Below, one piece after another: positions 34,151-48,700 of a DNA stretch of 64,000 bases (positions are counted from its first letter, which is position 1; each line of letters begins with the position of its first letter). Made by a program: the position numbers and the translations under genes. The stretch is from assembly GCA_025024175.1 (NCBI GenBank), contig QCXZ01000041.1, forward strand, positions 29,445,786 to 29,509,785. Direction: 5' to 3'. The DNA is from Rhyzopertha dominica (Eukaryota > Arthropoda > Insecta > Coleoptera > Bostrichidae). The notes under the pieces were generated by a model that saw only the letters and a program-made list of their open reading frames with translations, did not search any database and was not told the origin of the DNA.

Positions 34151-37100
34151 AATCTTATTCGCCAAATGATGCGATTCTTTTCAAATTTTTATACACCAAA
34201 GTAGCTGACATCTTAAACTTTTATTTCACTTATTTTTTCGATAAACCAACGCGTTTTCGAGCTAGGAGAAAGTAAACGTTTTAGGAGTAAGGTAGTGTTC
34301 AAAACGGCGCTGTACCTATATACGATAACATTATTAGTTGCATGGTTACTTAAAGGTGTGCTGTTTTTGGCCGCACTATATAAACATATTATTATGAACG
34401 AAAAACTTGAAATGGTGCTTAATTATTACCAAAAGTTGCAAAATTTCAAAAAGTGCTAGATTCAGCCTTTTGTGCTGAAACTGGCAACACGGGGCAGTCG
34501 GCACCCACCTGGGCCGTGGTAATACCACACCACGCCCCAATCTAGCGCAGCACATTTTTAACTACCCATCTCTCTCTGACTCACATCAAGTAGATCTGTT
34601 GTACGTATGTCAGTGTTAGCTTGTAGCGACAACCTGCGCTACTTAAGGAGAGGGTAATTTTCGTTTCTTATTCCTTTCCACTCACGGACAAATTAGAAGA
34701 GCAAGAACTAGTTAACGACGTGATGAATATTTTAAGTGAAGTTAAGAACCAACTACTGTGGCCCTCTACAATCAAGATCTAAAAGCTAACAAATTATCGT
34801 GTACATTGGTTGGGTATCTTTCTTAATTTATCTATGGCTGTAGTAATATCTTAATTATCTTACAGTCATGCATAAATTGAGATTCTTCTGTTAAGCTGGA
34901 AACCGTAATGCTAATGTCAATTTTTTCTTAGCATTCTTTGAATAAACATTGAATAAACATCCACTCGAATCTCGTTGTTTAAACCTGTGAGAAATCCTTG
35001 TTTGAAAACACAAATACTTACAGTCGTTATTGATATTCCTTTTCAGAAATGTAGGATGCCGCCCGCATGTGTGAATTTTGTCTACTCTTCCCATGCGATG
35101 TAAGTCGGAGGAATCATTCGTAACAGAGTTGTTTCGATAAATGGTAATTCCCAGAATATCCAAACAGTTAGCTCTGTTTTCCCTAACAAAAGTATAAACT
35201 TAAGTATCCAAGGTTAACTTATTTTCCAGCTTATCTCCTATATTGCAAGAGACGAATGATTTAAAAGATTTATTACACATGCCAGGTCGATTTTACAAAA
35301 TCCATACAAAATAGACACGTATCAAGATCAACCAGCAAGTTACCGTCTGAATTGGAATGAGACTCGAATAGAAAATGAGAGCAGCGATCCAGTACCTTGA
35401 TATGTTCACGTTTACTCTATTGGTTCGCGATCTTCACCGAATAAAATACTTAACGCGCTGATTCAAGTCTGGGAGACTATAATACAGGTAGGTATTTCAA
35501 ATTTTTGTTGTCGTCATGACTCAAAAACGGTATAAGTGTGGCTGATATACAGTTTGAAGCAGGCATAGCTTCCAGACATCCTGCCCGCAGGTTGTGGTCA
35601 AAGTCCCGTAACTCGCATCAGCATAGATGGGAAATAAACATAAACAAAATATAGAAAATTATCCAAATAATACCTCTATTCAAAAGAAACTAGTCGAGAT
35701 ATACTTAAAATAAGTTTTTATAATTATTATTAGTATGACATAAAAAAACTACCTGCCACGTAAGTTCGCTACTTTTAAGAAATGTTTTAATCAATAACAA
35801 ATAATAACAAACGCAAGTTTAATAACTTTAAAAAATGAGTGAGCTTTGCAGGCAAATTTGACCTGAAAAAATTTGTCCTTTGGCAGAGAATCAAAGCCAG
35901 ACTCCCAGGGCGCTCCAGCATACAAAACAATCATACCGCCAATGTATATGTTCGTCGCAAGCATTATTTTAGCTAAAAATATATCCGCAATCATCCAGCG
36001 CTTTTTGCAAGTGTCGCCGCATGGCTGTTCAAATGCTCCAGAATAATGTGCACCGACCGTTCAAACTCTAGCGTGTCATCAGCCAAAACAAATTTCATTT
36101 TGCTCAAGTTTGCCTGCAACACAAACTAGGTATGGTCTGTTGTCCATTACACACAGGAGATGCCATTACAATGGAATGTACATTTAATTTAATGTCATTA
36201 AATCAATGCAATGGTGTATTTCCGGTTAAATCAACACCTAACAACTTTATAGAAAACCGACATACATAAGTAGTGAGTACCGTCGTTATACCGAAAGACG
36301 AGGAGCATGAGGATTAGGTAACTTAAAATTAAACTAGATTACGCTTCAACCGATATATTGCCTGTGATTTGAGTAATTAATTATAATGTAATACAGTACT
36401 TATATCTTTAATAAAATTGTAATGCATTTTTACGTACGGACCAAAATTCCTTTTAAGGCCATTCAATAGCAAACGGTCGGCAAGGGTGAATTTTATGTAC
36501 TGTGAACCTTAATAAAATTTGGTAACTTATCACAAACTATGACCGCACTAATTATTTCTCCTGCAATTCGATTTCGAGTAAGTTTTATAATGCAGCCCTG
36601 AAATAATGGGATAGGTTGTATTGCTGAAAACAAATTCTGTTCAATATAAATTTATAATAAGCTGCTGATGATTAGAATTTAATATAATAATTTCCAAAAC
36701 CGATCCTGAATATTGCAAGTATCGAGTAAACAGAAGATTAAGGATAGAACACAGGCTTTATAACCTCAAAAACAAGGTTCTTAGGTCAATAGGAGAAATA
36801 CGAATACTTAGGTGTACATATGTTCAAATATAATTTTACATAATTTTGGACTATGTTATTTGGCCAAACCATGAAAAAGATAAATGAAGTAATCTTCATC
36901 CTTAGACGTTGGAGTATTGAATGTCCGTGAATATAATAGCAACTTATTTTTTTTATTTATAGTCAATAAAAAGCTATCGACTACTTACATAAAATTTATT
37001 ATCTGCTATCATATTGCTCAATCTGGCAAATTAATAACAGGTGTTGGCTATAAGAAGCTAAATCAGCAAAGAAACGCGTATGGGTCGAATTTACCGTTTA

Positions 37101-39898
37101 ATACTTTAAAGCTACTGTCTAATTCATCACCCAACTTACTTTGTGTCTTATTTTTTTTATTTGTGTGTTACCGGCGTTTCTAGTCATTTTGTATGTTTAT
37201 AACTCGTACATACATTATACTTCAGGAAAATAACGGCGTACTATGCTTATTTTTGCGTTTCACTCACTTTTTGAAATCTTAATACTGACTATCTAACGGG
37301 CAATGGCAGAACTGGAACTATTTATTTGTATAGAAGGTGTTTCAAAAATGCAGCATATCATGAAAAGAAATACATATTCTTTTTAGAGTATCAAACATGC
37401 ATATAAAAAGCATTGCGCCTTTGGCATTACAATAGCTTTTATTTTATTTATCTAAATGTGTGCCTTCCACACAATAATATTGTATAATTTAGTTCCACGA
37501 AAAGCAAAATGTTTCAGCATATTTTGCTGGGTTTACAACCTTCGTAATAAATCATGATTGTTTTATAAACACATGTTAATTCTAAAGTTTTACAATAAGG
37601 ACCCATAGATGTTTACCGTTGATTAGAAAGCAAATTTCCGCGTCATTCTTAACTTCGGAAATGACATACTCATTTTAGACAATCTACTCCGGAAATATTG
37701 TTGGAAAGATGAATTTTCATATGAATCGAGATTTTGTGGTTCTAAGTAAACTATAAAAACTCCATCGATGTGTGTGTAACACGCAATATTTATTTATCGT
37801 AATAATTGGAATTCATCCTCAGCCAAGTATTTTTCCTTATTCGCTTTTTTTACTGCAAATATAATGCTCTCTCCTTGGAGTATAAATATATTACGGCACT
37901 ATATCTAGATGAAGTCATATTATTAACGGTGTAAACCCCCAAAATTTTTTATCCCGACTATTAGCTGCTAATTCACTCACAGTAACAAGTTAACGTTCCA
38001 CAGCTACAGTTTTACTTTCCACAACAATTTACTATAATTCAATCATCTGAAACATTTGAAACATCTAATTAAGTGCCTCAGAGTTGGTGTATTTAGCTGT
38101 ATTATTTACACAGAAATGGACGAGAGACGAAGAATGTTTTTGAAACACCTTGTATAATCAGCAGAAATGGCTGTAGCATTGTAAATTTTGATAAATGTTT
38201 GAACTTCTATAGGGGACTGGGATATTTTAGAAGGGTACAGGTACAACAATAATGGAGCAATCAAACTGTAAAGCAGTTTAGATTTATAAAGATGCATTCC
38301 CTTAAAATATAATATGCTCCGACAAGCTTAAATTCTTAATTTAGTCAGTAGATTGTCGCTTGTGACAGACCTATTCCATTCAACAAGGTAAAAGCATTTG
38401 CTTTATGCAAAATAGTTGTGTATATCCTAAATTTGTTATAAATAGGATAACGCAACTAAAACTTGATTTGCGTGTATTTACACACATAACGATTGGTATG
38501 TATATACATAGTACATGTATGTATACATTATAAATACTGTGAATATTGTAAATAGAATTCATTTACTTGTGGAAATCCACGTATAGAATAATTTTTAGTC
38601 GCTGTACAGTATATCTCAAGCTCGATGCTCATATAGGAAAAGTTGCTATTCTTACTCTCAAATACACCATACAAAGACAGATATACTTTATGCACTGTTT
38701 ATCTAATAATTAACTATGGTAAAAAACTAAATATTTTACTAAAGTTCTGAGATCTGAAAATCTTTTTTCGTACTTTTCAGAAAAAATTTTTTATGACGAT
38801 TCATATAAGCGTATGTATGAATGACTAAATACGTACTTTTGTAAATTAATAAGTTGATAAAAACATATTATCACAAATAATTTAAAAATACTTACAATTA
38901 AAACTTTTCCTAGATGAGCATTTCTTTAGGGTGTCCTATACTATGGGCAAAAATACTTTTGTAATCCGTTTAATTTCAATTTACAAGCGAGCTGATGTAC
39001 AATATAATATAAAAATTAGTGCGATAAATAAATAATTTTTTGTTCGTAATTCAGTGTATTTTACCTCTTCCTTCGTAACAAAAACCCACATGACATTGAC
39101 GAATAATTTATTGGTATTGTTTTTTTTTAAATTATCCCGATATGAAAAATAAATGCATTGTACCATTATAAAAAATCACCATTAAGCTAACTGCTTTAGA
39201 TAGAAACTTTTGCATTGACATAACATTTTCACATACCTACCTATTAGTTCCTTGTTTGTGGGTTCTCGTTTCTAATTAATAGACCTGATACAGGGCGGCG
39301 TTAGCTCATTTTGGGCCAAGTGCGAATAAGAAGCGCAGGGCTGGAAGGACATAAACACTAACATGTACAATATGGTAAATAAAACCCTTTATCTCCAATA
39401 TATAACAAATCTAATTTTACAAAAAAAATTTTGTGTAATGGAAAATAAATAAAGAATATTTTTTATAGTATAATTGAGGAAATACTTTTATTTAGCAACA
39501 CTATGCAATTTACAAAAAAAAATCACCCTCTGTCTTCAATGAATTGCAATATTTTGCATTGGACTTCGACTAACTTTACTCTACTAGTGCCAATACGTAC
39601 CAAAAGGGTGCCATAAACGCGTTATTCTTCAATTTTAGTTTTGTTGAACTAGTTCGAAGAAATTAATGAGGAAAGCATGAACTACTTTAAAAAAGCCGCA
39701 TGCGTGAAAACAAGCAAACAACAAATAGAAAAAAAACAATTTTCAGTTATTCTGCTCCAACGGAAACTAGAATCGAATCCACAAATACCTTTATTCAAAA
39801 TATTGGGGATTATGTTCTGTATGTAGTTACTTCTGTATATGTCTTCCGTTGGTGTGTAACAGAGGCGTCATAAGAACTGTGAATCTAAGCGAGATGGA
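34151..39898. other. Gene-free stretch of 5.7 kb
   Basis: Short frames on both strands lack family resemblance and splice context. The stretch 34490-34560 is locally GC-rich and ends the AT-rich trend briefly; I cannot assign it. Confidence 0.45.
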
Positions 39899-40929
39899 AT
39901 GAGTCGCCAGATGAAGCAACTGATTTTTATTACCTTAGCATACCTACGACGGTACAGAAAGCTCATTTTGGATACGGATGTTAGTATTGGAACTGTACTC
40001 TCGCAGATACAGTACAGCGAAGAAAAGATGGAACAAAAATTCAAGATACCGCATCGTCCAGGCAGGCATCACAACAACGCTGATGCTTTATCCAGAAGAC
40101 CCTGTTGAGAATGCACTCATTGCATGCGAGTGAATGAGGACGAAGGCACGTTCGATATAAGAGCAGTCGCCATTGAAGAAAGCAAAGAATGGACAGCTGA
40201 GAACATCAGGAAGCATCCGCATGAAGACAGCGATACTAGTTGTCTACTTAAATGCAAAAAGGCAACGCCTGGATGGGAGAAAGTTCCGCCGAAAAGTCCG
40301 ATCCTAGAAGCCATGTCGGCCCAGTGGGAATATTTGCGAGTGGAAAACGCCCTGCTGAAGAGAACGTGGGAGAGCACCGATGGGAAGGAAGTAGCCACCA
40401 CTCGAGAGGATTGCTATGGATGTCGTTCAACTATCCCCCATAACAGACAACAATAAGCTATACATCCTTGTTCGATGGATTACTTCAATAAATGGCCAGT
40501 ATGCGTTACCGAACCAGGAAGCCTCGAAGGTAACACGAGTTCTTGTCAGTTTGGAGTGCCATTAGTACTTCATTCAGGTTAATTGAAGAAATTTCAAGTG
40601 TGGGGTATTTCAGGAACTCTGTTGCTTGCTGGGTGTTTTAAAAACCGGATCAACTCTTAATCCACTATCAGATTGAATATTCGAGCGTTTAATCGAAAAA
40701 TGGTACAGTTCCTCTCAAAAGTTCTGGACTTAATCAAATTGACGCGAGATATGGAACTATGCGATATGGAATTTGGGCTAACTTGGAGAGGAAGTAACCT
40801 AATATGTCGACAAATGCTACCAACAATATAAACAAATAGTTGGTGCACGGGAACGTTGGTTACCAGCTGCTCAGTGGGCTGGGTGTAGGTTAAAAAATAA
40901 AGAAATGACAATTATAGGGCGCCAAGAAG

Positions 40930-41720
40930 ATGCCAAGAAGTTCCCAGAATAAATTAGTATAACTACCCCCAACTTCTAATGGGTAGACAACCAAACTACT
41001 AATATTGACGATCACTTATATAAATGAAAGCAACGCGTAAATTTTAATTTACTTTAATTGAAAAAAAATAATATAAGATATCGTACAGGGAGGCAATANG
41101 CAACTAATNATAAATTAATCAATTATGAATAAGTTGAAAAGTAAGAAACATTCAATTAACGTAGCGGGCGGCTGCCTTGCAAGAANGTACACTTGAGTTT
41201 CAAAGCCCTCCCCCCGAAACGTCTGGCCTGTCGCTCCGTAAGAGGTGTTAAGCGCGAAAAAAAATATAGAGANATAAACTGATAACAATATATATAATAA
41301 GAACGGGTCTTGCGTGTCANCGTTACAATAAAACACCGATAATAACGAAANTCCTAATAACAGGAAAATTGACAAGACTTGGCAACAGCGCAAATGAATC
41401 TAACATGCAAGAATTTACAAGAACATCATAGTTAATAATTCGCATTGATACAGTTCTCAATTCAAGCAAATATTTCCGTTCCCACTTTTTAAATCGAATG
41501 TCAAGTTTATATCGCAGCGTCGCGACGACGACACCTGACGTCACGCCCAATATGTTAGCGTTTTGGCGATCCCTTTAAATATTCACATTTTTAATATTAA
41601 AAATACACCTTACGATCCATTTTTTCGAATTTATAAGCTGTCACAGCTGTTTTGTAGATTAGATGCTACCTGTTAATATGCAATTTAATAAAATATAAAT
41701 ACATGGCAAATACCCAATTG
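40930..41720. other. Interruption inside the Gypsy relic
   Basis: This stretch breaks the integrase coding order. It contains several N bases and a locally GC-rich part (GTCGCGACGACGACACCTGA near 41520) unlike its surroundings. I find no inverted repeats that would name it. Confidence 0.35.
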
Positions 41721-42259
41721 GAGAAGAAGTGAAACATAAACTGATGAAACAATTTCATACAGCCTGAGTTCTTATATAGGGTCGGACGATTACGAACACA
41801 TAAAAGGGCTAGATTCATGAAGTGGTACATTTATATAATAAGAAGAAAAATTTAAACCGTGACACAACCTTAAAGAGTCACTTCTGGAAACCCATGGGTT
41901 GGTTAGACAGAAAATTAAAATTGCCGGTGATCGCGCGAAAGGTCGATATGACAGACTTTACTACGATGTATGGGCAGTCACGGCCAGTTTAATGAAGGAG
42001 CTCTAAGTGTGGCTTTATAAACCACAAAGAAGGAAAGGGCTTTCTCCTACGTTATCGATATCCTGGGAACGGCCTTTTAGAGTAGTGAAAAGAATTAATA
42101 ACGTAGGATGATCAAGGATGAACGTGATACACTTGAATCGTTTAAGCGAGTACCACGGAGATTCCGAGGAATGGAAATGAGCGGGACGATCAGATTCTAA
42201 GAAAAAGGAAGTCTTACGGTCTTACGATGTGGACCTGGCAACACCTGCAGATTACGCAA

Positions 42260-42660
42260 CCAGATCGACACGATGATTGCGTAAGGNTGCCTAAGGTTAT
42301 NTTATAGCTGCCCTCCAAGTATATTCCATCGATTTAATATTCACGAAGCATCGGAAATTTTCGACTAGGGGTATAAATAGCTCGACGAAAAAAAGCGCGC
42401 GGGAGTCTGGTTCGAAAAAAGTAAAGAGAGATCCGAGCGAACAGAAGCGTACCAGATCTTTTAGTGCGTAATTCCTAGTGAGTGCACTATAGTGTTTTAA
42501 ATAGTGGTTTATTGAATTATTAGTGTTTTTGAAATAGTTCTGTTTGGATTTAGTGTATTTCGATCTAAATGTTTAAATAGAGGAAATTAGAAATCAGCAG
42601 TTTTCGAACCTGTACGTTGTAACAATATTATCTATCTTGTGTGTACTATTGTTCCATAGC
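42260..42660 (+). promoter_or_regulatory. Probable 3' LTR with TATA box
   Basis: Downstream of the integrase end lies GGGGTATAAATAGCTCGACG at 42368-42387, a good core promoter motif, then a purine-rich leader. A matching 5' LTR is not present in the window, so LTR boundaries cannot be set by comparison. Confidence 0.35.
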
Positions 42661-43779
42661 AAGCATGGATTTAAACATAAAATCTGAATTACTTATTTAT
42701 TTAAAAAAATGGATTAGGTAATACCAGAATTATTGAAAATAAACCTAGCAATGTACATACATATTTTCTTAATTAGAAGTAATAGTTCTTTCTAGCCACA
42801 GCATGCATGCATGGTTTCCAGTTTTAAAAAAATGCAAGTTTGTGTTATACTCGTACCTCGAAAATATGACCAACTAAAAAATTATAATTATCCTTCTATA
42901 TAGATTCAAAATAAGTATATCTTCAAAAATGTCTACAGCTTTTTGTATCTTCATACCAAAGCAAGATATTGAAAATTGAAGAATTGTAAAGTTATTCAAA
43001 TGTTAGCTATAGTTTTAAAACAACTTACTTACTTACAATAAAAAGAAAGTAAGACAGTATAATGTCCAACCCACACCTCCTAGCTTTAATAATTGTATAT
43101 GATCTGCAAGATTAAGTATTTAAGCTCATTAGTCATTACTCACTCTGAAAATTCGATCTATTTATTTGAATTCCTTGCAGAAACATGACTCTAGTGTATT
43201 CATCCTAAAAATTTTCTAATTACCTACAACTTGCAAAGAGTTTGCATACTACTAGATTACATTCAGTACTCACTGAATTTCAAAATTAATTAGGATGATT
43301 CTAATTAATCTCAAAAATAGCTTGTAAATGAAAACACTAGTCTCTGGACTGAAAAGAATACACAAAGTATAGAAAAGCTATCCCATTTTGTTTACCCAAT
43401 GAAGTAAACTTATTATTGATCTGCATTACAACTAAACTTTGCAATGTTCATATTATTTTTGTTTTTCCGTACAAATAATAAATACATAAGTATTACAGTA
43501 GGTAATTGACTATTTTGTGTGTATGAATAAAGCTGATGTACCCCTACTACATATGTCTTTTGCAACGCAATAATGTGGCACATACGAGTACGACAGTATA
43601 CATACTCAGAACGTTTTAACATTTGGGTGCTTTTTGGGATATTTATAATAACCTAATGAGTTAATCTTAGTCAAAATGGAAGAAAGGTAACTCATGAAAA
43701 TATTTGTGCGATTTACTAAGATTTTCAATTAGATTAGCTTTACCAAAATAGTGCATTGATCAACTTAATCTAACTGGTT
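42661..43779. other. Gene-free stretch
   Basis: AT-rich sequence without recognisable features. Confidence 0.5.
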
Positions 43780-44320
43780 GCCGTCCCAANAAAGCATTGA
43801 TGCTGTAAGCGAACTGATAAAGTAAGGTCTTCACATAACTTATTGAGTAAACGAGACATCCTTACAAAAAGTTCCACTANAATATATACAATATTGCATG
43901 AACATTTGGTAGTCAGAAATGATATACTAAAACCTGTTCCAAAAGACGTCTATAACGTTATAACAGGTGACGAATTTTGAATCTAGGTGTACCATCAGCG
44001 ACCATAGAAGTCTGTCAAAATGAGCCAAACCTAACAAAAGTTGTTCGAAACAAATGATACCATGGTTTCTTTGGGAAAAAGGAACTTGTGGTAACTGTAC
44101 CATTAAAACGACAAGGGCGATCTATTCTGTAAGACACATAACCATTTATTTGAGAGTAGTGTTTGAAAAAGTAGGACAAACCAACTACTGTTTAATCATT
44201 CGGCACCATGTTAATGCAAGCTCACATACATCGGCTAAAACAAACGCATATTTAAGCACTCAAAACATTTAATTAGAGTGTAAACCGCTAGACAGTCCTG
44301 AACTGGCACGAGTGTTTTTT
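43780..44320 (+). pseudogene. Mariner transposase relic (irritans-like)
   Basis: The + strand carries parts of a mariner transposase in order, with stops and frameshifts between: ITGDEFWI near 43960-43985, GKRN/ATVPL-type remnants at about 44070-44110, VVFEKVGQTN at 44157-44186, and NASSHTSAKTNAYLSTQNI at 44213-44269. An SPELAR-like remnant of the SPDLAP motif lies near 44296. The second catalytic aspartate, expected in HHDNASSH, is replaced by valine (HHVNASSH), so the copy is dead at the active site as well. The terminal inverted repeats were not identified. Confidence 0.7.
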
Positions 44321-45573
44321 TAATTCTTTTACATAAAAAATATAAATTGTGCGATCAATCATTTTAAATTAATAAAAAGGAGTTAATGTTAAAATACATA
44401 TTTCAGAAATACCCCAATCAGAATGAAACTGTTTTGAAAGGTGTTTTCAAAGATAAATATTTCTTTTTCTTTGTTATTCTGGATTTATCACTAATAGGGG
44501 TCAGTGGTCAAAATGATTTAATTCTGAATAACTGAAACAATCAGATGAATTTAATTTTTTACATTGATTTGTTGTATCATTTCTAATATATTCTATCTAA
44601 TACAGTTATCTTACTGGAAATAGGTAATATGAACATTTCACAATATCTATACTTATGCCATATTCTGTATTAGACAAAACTGGCTACTGCTATTTTTAAG
44701 TATTAATGATATATTATGGATATTAGAAAGCTATAATCATTGTATCCCAATAAAAATGCATGTCTATGTTATGCCGTCTGCACCGCAACCAACTACAGGA
44801 AGTACTACCCATTAAGGCAGCCAGGTGGCTTTGTCATCATGTCAGTTCATTGCTAACACATGACTTGCCATCGATTTTTGTACTAATTATATCCTGATAT
44901 CTGCTGCATTCCCTTTTCACTTCCGTCCCATTCTAAATCCAAGAACTTTGAGTGCCGGTTGTTTTGTGGTTGAAGTTCATATAGGTAAACATTTATAATC
45001 ACATGATCCTTGTGCATTTTCAGACTTAGGCTTCTATGAAGACATTATTATGAACTTCATCTTCGTCAACAATGATTGTTGAAATGAAAGATTCTCTTCA
45101 ATATACATACTCTGCTGCCCTTGTTAATTCCTTCAAAAAAGCTGTTTTCTAAAGGTAGACGGTACACAGAAACCCAGTCAAGAAACAAAATGTTACCAAA
45201 GTGATTATCCAGTCTTCTCTTTCTTGATGCAAACGAGTAATATCTCAAATTAATATTTTTAAAACGTTTCTTTTTTATGGTTTGTTTATACAATTTCACA
45301 TTTTTGTGGAAAAAATGTCAAATACTTTTTTCATGTTACCTAGCTAGNTTACTTCATTTGTTTCCTTGTGTTTCATAAATAAATGTTAAGATTGCAAGAG
45401 AAAATTAAAAGTTCGTAATTTTTTAATTCGATGAATATTGTAAAATCGAAATTTAAGTAAGATGGTTTACCAACTTCTTATGTCCATATCAAATACTTAA
45501 AATATGCAGTGTATTATTATTAGTCCTCAACAGCAATAGAACTCGTTAAATCAATACTATAAAGCACATCATC
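44321..45573. other. Arp10 3' flank, no gene seen
   Basis: AT-rich sequence; short frames only. I see nothing in it. Confidence 0.5.
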
Positions 45574-45579
45574 TTTATT
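45574..45579 (-). terminator. Candidate Arp10 polyadenylation signal
   Basis: AATAAA on the minus strand about 80 nt past the Arp10 stop codon, a plausible spacing for a short 3'UTR. Confidence 0.45.
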
Positions 45580-45655
45580 ACTTACTCAAGAGATAAATAT
45601 TAAATAAAAATGGTACAAACTTATGCAATACAATAAATAAACTAAATATTAATTT

Positions 45656-45774
45656 TTAAAGTGTATGGAAATTGTCCCTCATATCAGCCCAATCTGGTAG
45701 GCGATTATCTTTAAAGTAAGCTTCTTTTGTTAATGCCTTTAACGTTAATAGCTCTGTACTTCCATAAATTGCAC
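45656..45774 (-). CDS. Arp10: Arp10 exon 6 (terminal)
   Basis: Acceptor ATTAACTTTTAG, stop TAA at 45658-45656. It encodes AIYGSTELLTLKALTKEAYF, KDNRLPDWADM and a short tail ending HTL. The tail is shorter than the vertebrate one. Confidence 0.93.
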
Positions 45775-48700
45775 CTAAAAGTTAATTAAATGAATGTGTA
45801 AACAGTACATATCCCAAAAATGTTATTCACTTACCCCCTAGCCAGGCAGTGTAATTTTCTTTAGATGGTGCGGTGTGAAATTTAAACTTTTCAATTTTAA
45901 ACTTTTGATACCTTTGGTTTTTCAACTGTGAATACAGCTCCTCCTTAAGGCGAGCTTTAAATCCAGGAATCATGCATGTACCACCTATCAGCAAAATGTT
46001 TTCTGCCAATTTTATACGTAAATCAGCATTGACTTGCAATATTGCATCAAGAATCATGGTGGAAAGACATAAATGATCGTTGTCTTCTTCATAAAGCACT
46101 TCAAAGGCAGTTTCACGTGTTTTTCCCGATACTGTTATGATCCTTGTTCCTCCATCAGGGTACTTAACCTCTGGGCATGGTGAAATGTCAGTTGCCGATT
46201 TGTTAAATTGATGTGCCCTTTCTTTCTTGGTAACAAAACAGCAGCGTACTGAAATAAAAAAAGTATATTGTTACAAATACAATGGATGGAGTTTACTGTC
46301 ATCTGCCAGCACTACAAGCAATGAAAATCAAGAAATAAAGATCACGCAAATAAAAGGCACCTATGAGGGGAAATCATTATTTACTATCGCTGATATATTA
46401 GGTACTGAGTGACAGTGGAATTATTTGATATATTAAAAGTTTATGTATTTGTTGTGTAAAATTCAAAGATGAGATTATATCTTGGAAGAAAAGAAAAGGA
46501 ATTATTCGAAGTTGGAACGATATGCTCAGCACAGTCTGAGTGCCTTTGACAAAATCTGATTTCAGGCTATTCGAGTAATTACTGGTTGTATGAAGTCAAC
46601 GCCAACTAATTGTCTCCTGTCAGAATGAAGTGAATTATCTTTGGACATCAAAAATACCTACCTATCCTCCAGGTTTCCGGGTGGAGTTTTTGCCTACACA
46701 GGAAACAAAATTCTTAAAACCAAAATTGACATTAAAGAATTCAGAGAACTTAAAAATCCATTCTGATGGAAAACAAAACAGCAATCTTGGATGCAGCAGA
46801 CATGTTAATTAAGGGCCAGAATCAGATAGGTCAACATCATGTTAACTGTCCACAACATATAATAAAATGAATTGCACAAACCGCGGACTACCCAAGGAAA
46901 CAGGCAGCAGCAAACAGTTTAACATAATAATTGCCCAAAACTGTACAGAATACATTACAATTTATACAAATACCTCAGTAGATCCAGGAAAACTGGGTAT
47001 TGAAATTTTTTCCCAAATTTAGAAGCCAAATTTGCAAAAAAGAGGCCCTGATCTCTATATACACCAACAATACAGCATAGCTGAGTTCAATGTTATGTTC
47101 TTGTGATTCATTATCTATGTTTACATATCATTCCTAATTCAGATCATACAGCTACTGTGGCTATTAAACTAATACTATTCAAATGGTGTCCTTGCTGCAG
47201 CAGACCCCTCTGTTACTTTTCAGGTAGTTTAATCACTTATTTTTTTATAACAACTTTTATAGCATTGTCCTAAACAATTTATATTTGTAGCAGTACTTTT
47301 GCTGCAACATTTTGTCAATTGTTCAAATTGTTCCATGTCATTTGTCATAATTAAGACCTGATGTTTCACTTATCACCTCACTAGTGGACGCCATTTTTAA
47401 TTTTAGATAATGATGTAATGAATTTTTAAAGGCTGTTTTCTATTTTACATTGGTATTTTTTATATTCGGTAGGTAAGTGCCTATTCGATTTTGAAGATAT
47501 GATTTGAACACAAATATTACCCTTTTTTAACCCATATTTACCTGTATTATAAACATAATAAAAAGCATAAATTGTAAAATATAGAAACTGATTCAGTGAA
47601 ACTAAAATTTTTCATATTCCCTGTAAATTTCTTATTTAAGCACTTTGAACTAACCTAGCGCTATTAACTGATGAGAAACTTTATATTGATGTAACAAAAA
47701 TTTGACCTAGTTATTTTCTGATCAGATCCTGAAACAAAATAGTCATTAAGTAATCAACAACATCAAACTTTAAAAGCCCAAGCAACAACAACATCAAACT
47801 TTAAAAGCCCAAGCAATTGTAAACATACCCATAATCATATATTTTTGTAACATCAAGCAAAAAATTGATACAGCATATGTTAAAAAAGAATTAAGTAATT
47901 AGTAGTAATAGATGCCAACATAGAAAACTAACTAATGCAATGCTATGAATAAGTATCTTGGACCATATTAATTGTTTTCATTTATTTCAGTTATATGCAA
48001 ACAGCCTCATCTAATTATTGTCTGCGAAGGCACGAAAGTGATCGTGTTGTGTCAGTTGAGCGTAATGAAGAGCGGAGTGGAAGGTCCAGTGTCCGGATAG
48101 ATAAAGTCGTTCAATAGGTAGACCAAAAGCTTCGATCTGATCGACTCTTGTTGGAACCATATCCAAGATTGTTTTGGAAAAGCTTGGATATTGCAAACTG
48201 TGTGCAAGGTGGATACCACATTTGACTTGTTCACCCACATTGTTACCGGTGAAAGGACATGGATATTTTACAACACACCCAAAACCAAATAACAGTCAAT
48301 GAAGTAGTAGCATTTAACATTATTAAGACCGAAAAAAATTCAAGTAAGCTCTTTACACGACTGAAAATGATGGCTACCATTTTCATGGGACAACAATTAG
48401 ATCTGTTTCAATTGTAACGAAATATGTTATGCAGATGCATTTTACTAAGGAGATGACTTGCTGTAAATGATGTAATTTTGTAATCTGCCGTTTCCAAGTT
48501 ATTAAAAAAATGCCAGGCATCTAGGAGTACATATGTGACCTTCAGTAACAATTTCAGTTAATTTGAAATTACCGATCATGAGATATACAACGCTATTTTT
48601 AGTCTATTGGGAGGTGCTGCCACCACGCACCAAACGTCAGTACAAAGCATCTGTAGCCGTCATCTTTTAGCTTGACGCAGTATCACAGCTATCTGAATAT

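Larger units (their letters stand above)
39899..42660 (+). mobile_element. Broken Gypsy-type LTR retrotransposon
   Basis: The + strand encodes remnants in the right order for a Gypsy pol gene. The RNase H start (LDTDVSIGTVLSQ, about 39965-40010) runs into the end of RNase H and the linker (IPHRPGRHHNNADALSRRPC, 40045-40108). An integrase-like region with ALPNQEA near 40510 and a degenerate core follow. The integrase C-terminal part (KIAGDRAKGRYDRLYYDVWA, 41918-41977, then LYKPQRRKGLSP) lies at about 41900-42180. A 3' LTR-like segment follows. The middle (about 40930-41720) does not fit the protein and looks like a foreign insertion. Upstream gag, protease and most of the reverse transcriptase are missing. 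The copy is inactive. Confidence 0.75.

Noticed and set aside
34891..35163. 90-residue minus-strand frame
   Set aside because: No recognised motif, no splice context, no repeat similarity.
48011..48240. Overlapping minus-strand open frames in Arp10 intron 4
   Set aside because: No family resemblance; they lie in the intron between two well-defined exons, in no conserved frame, and chance frames of this length are common.
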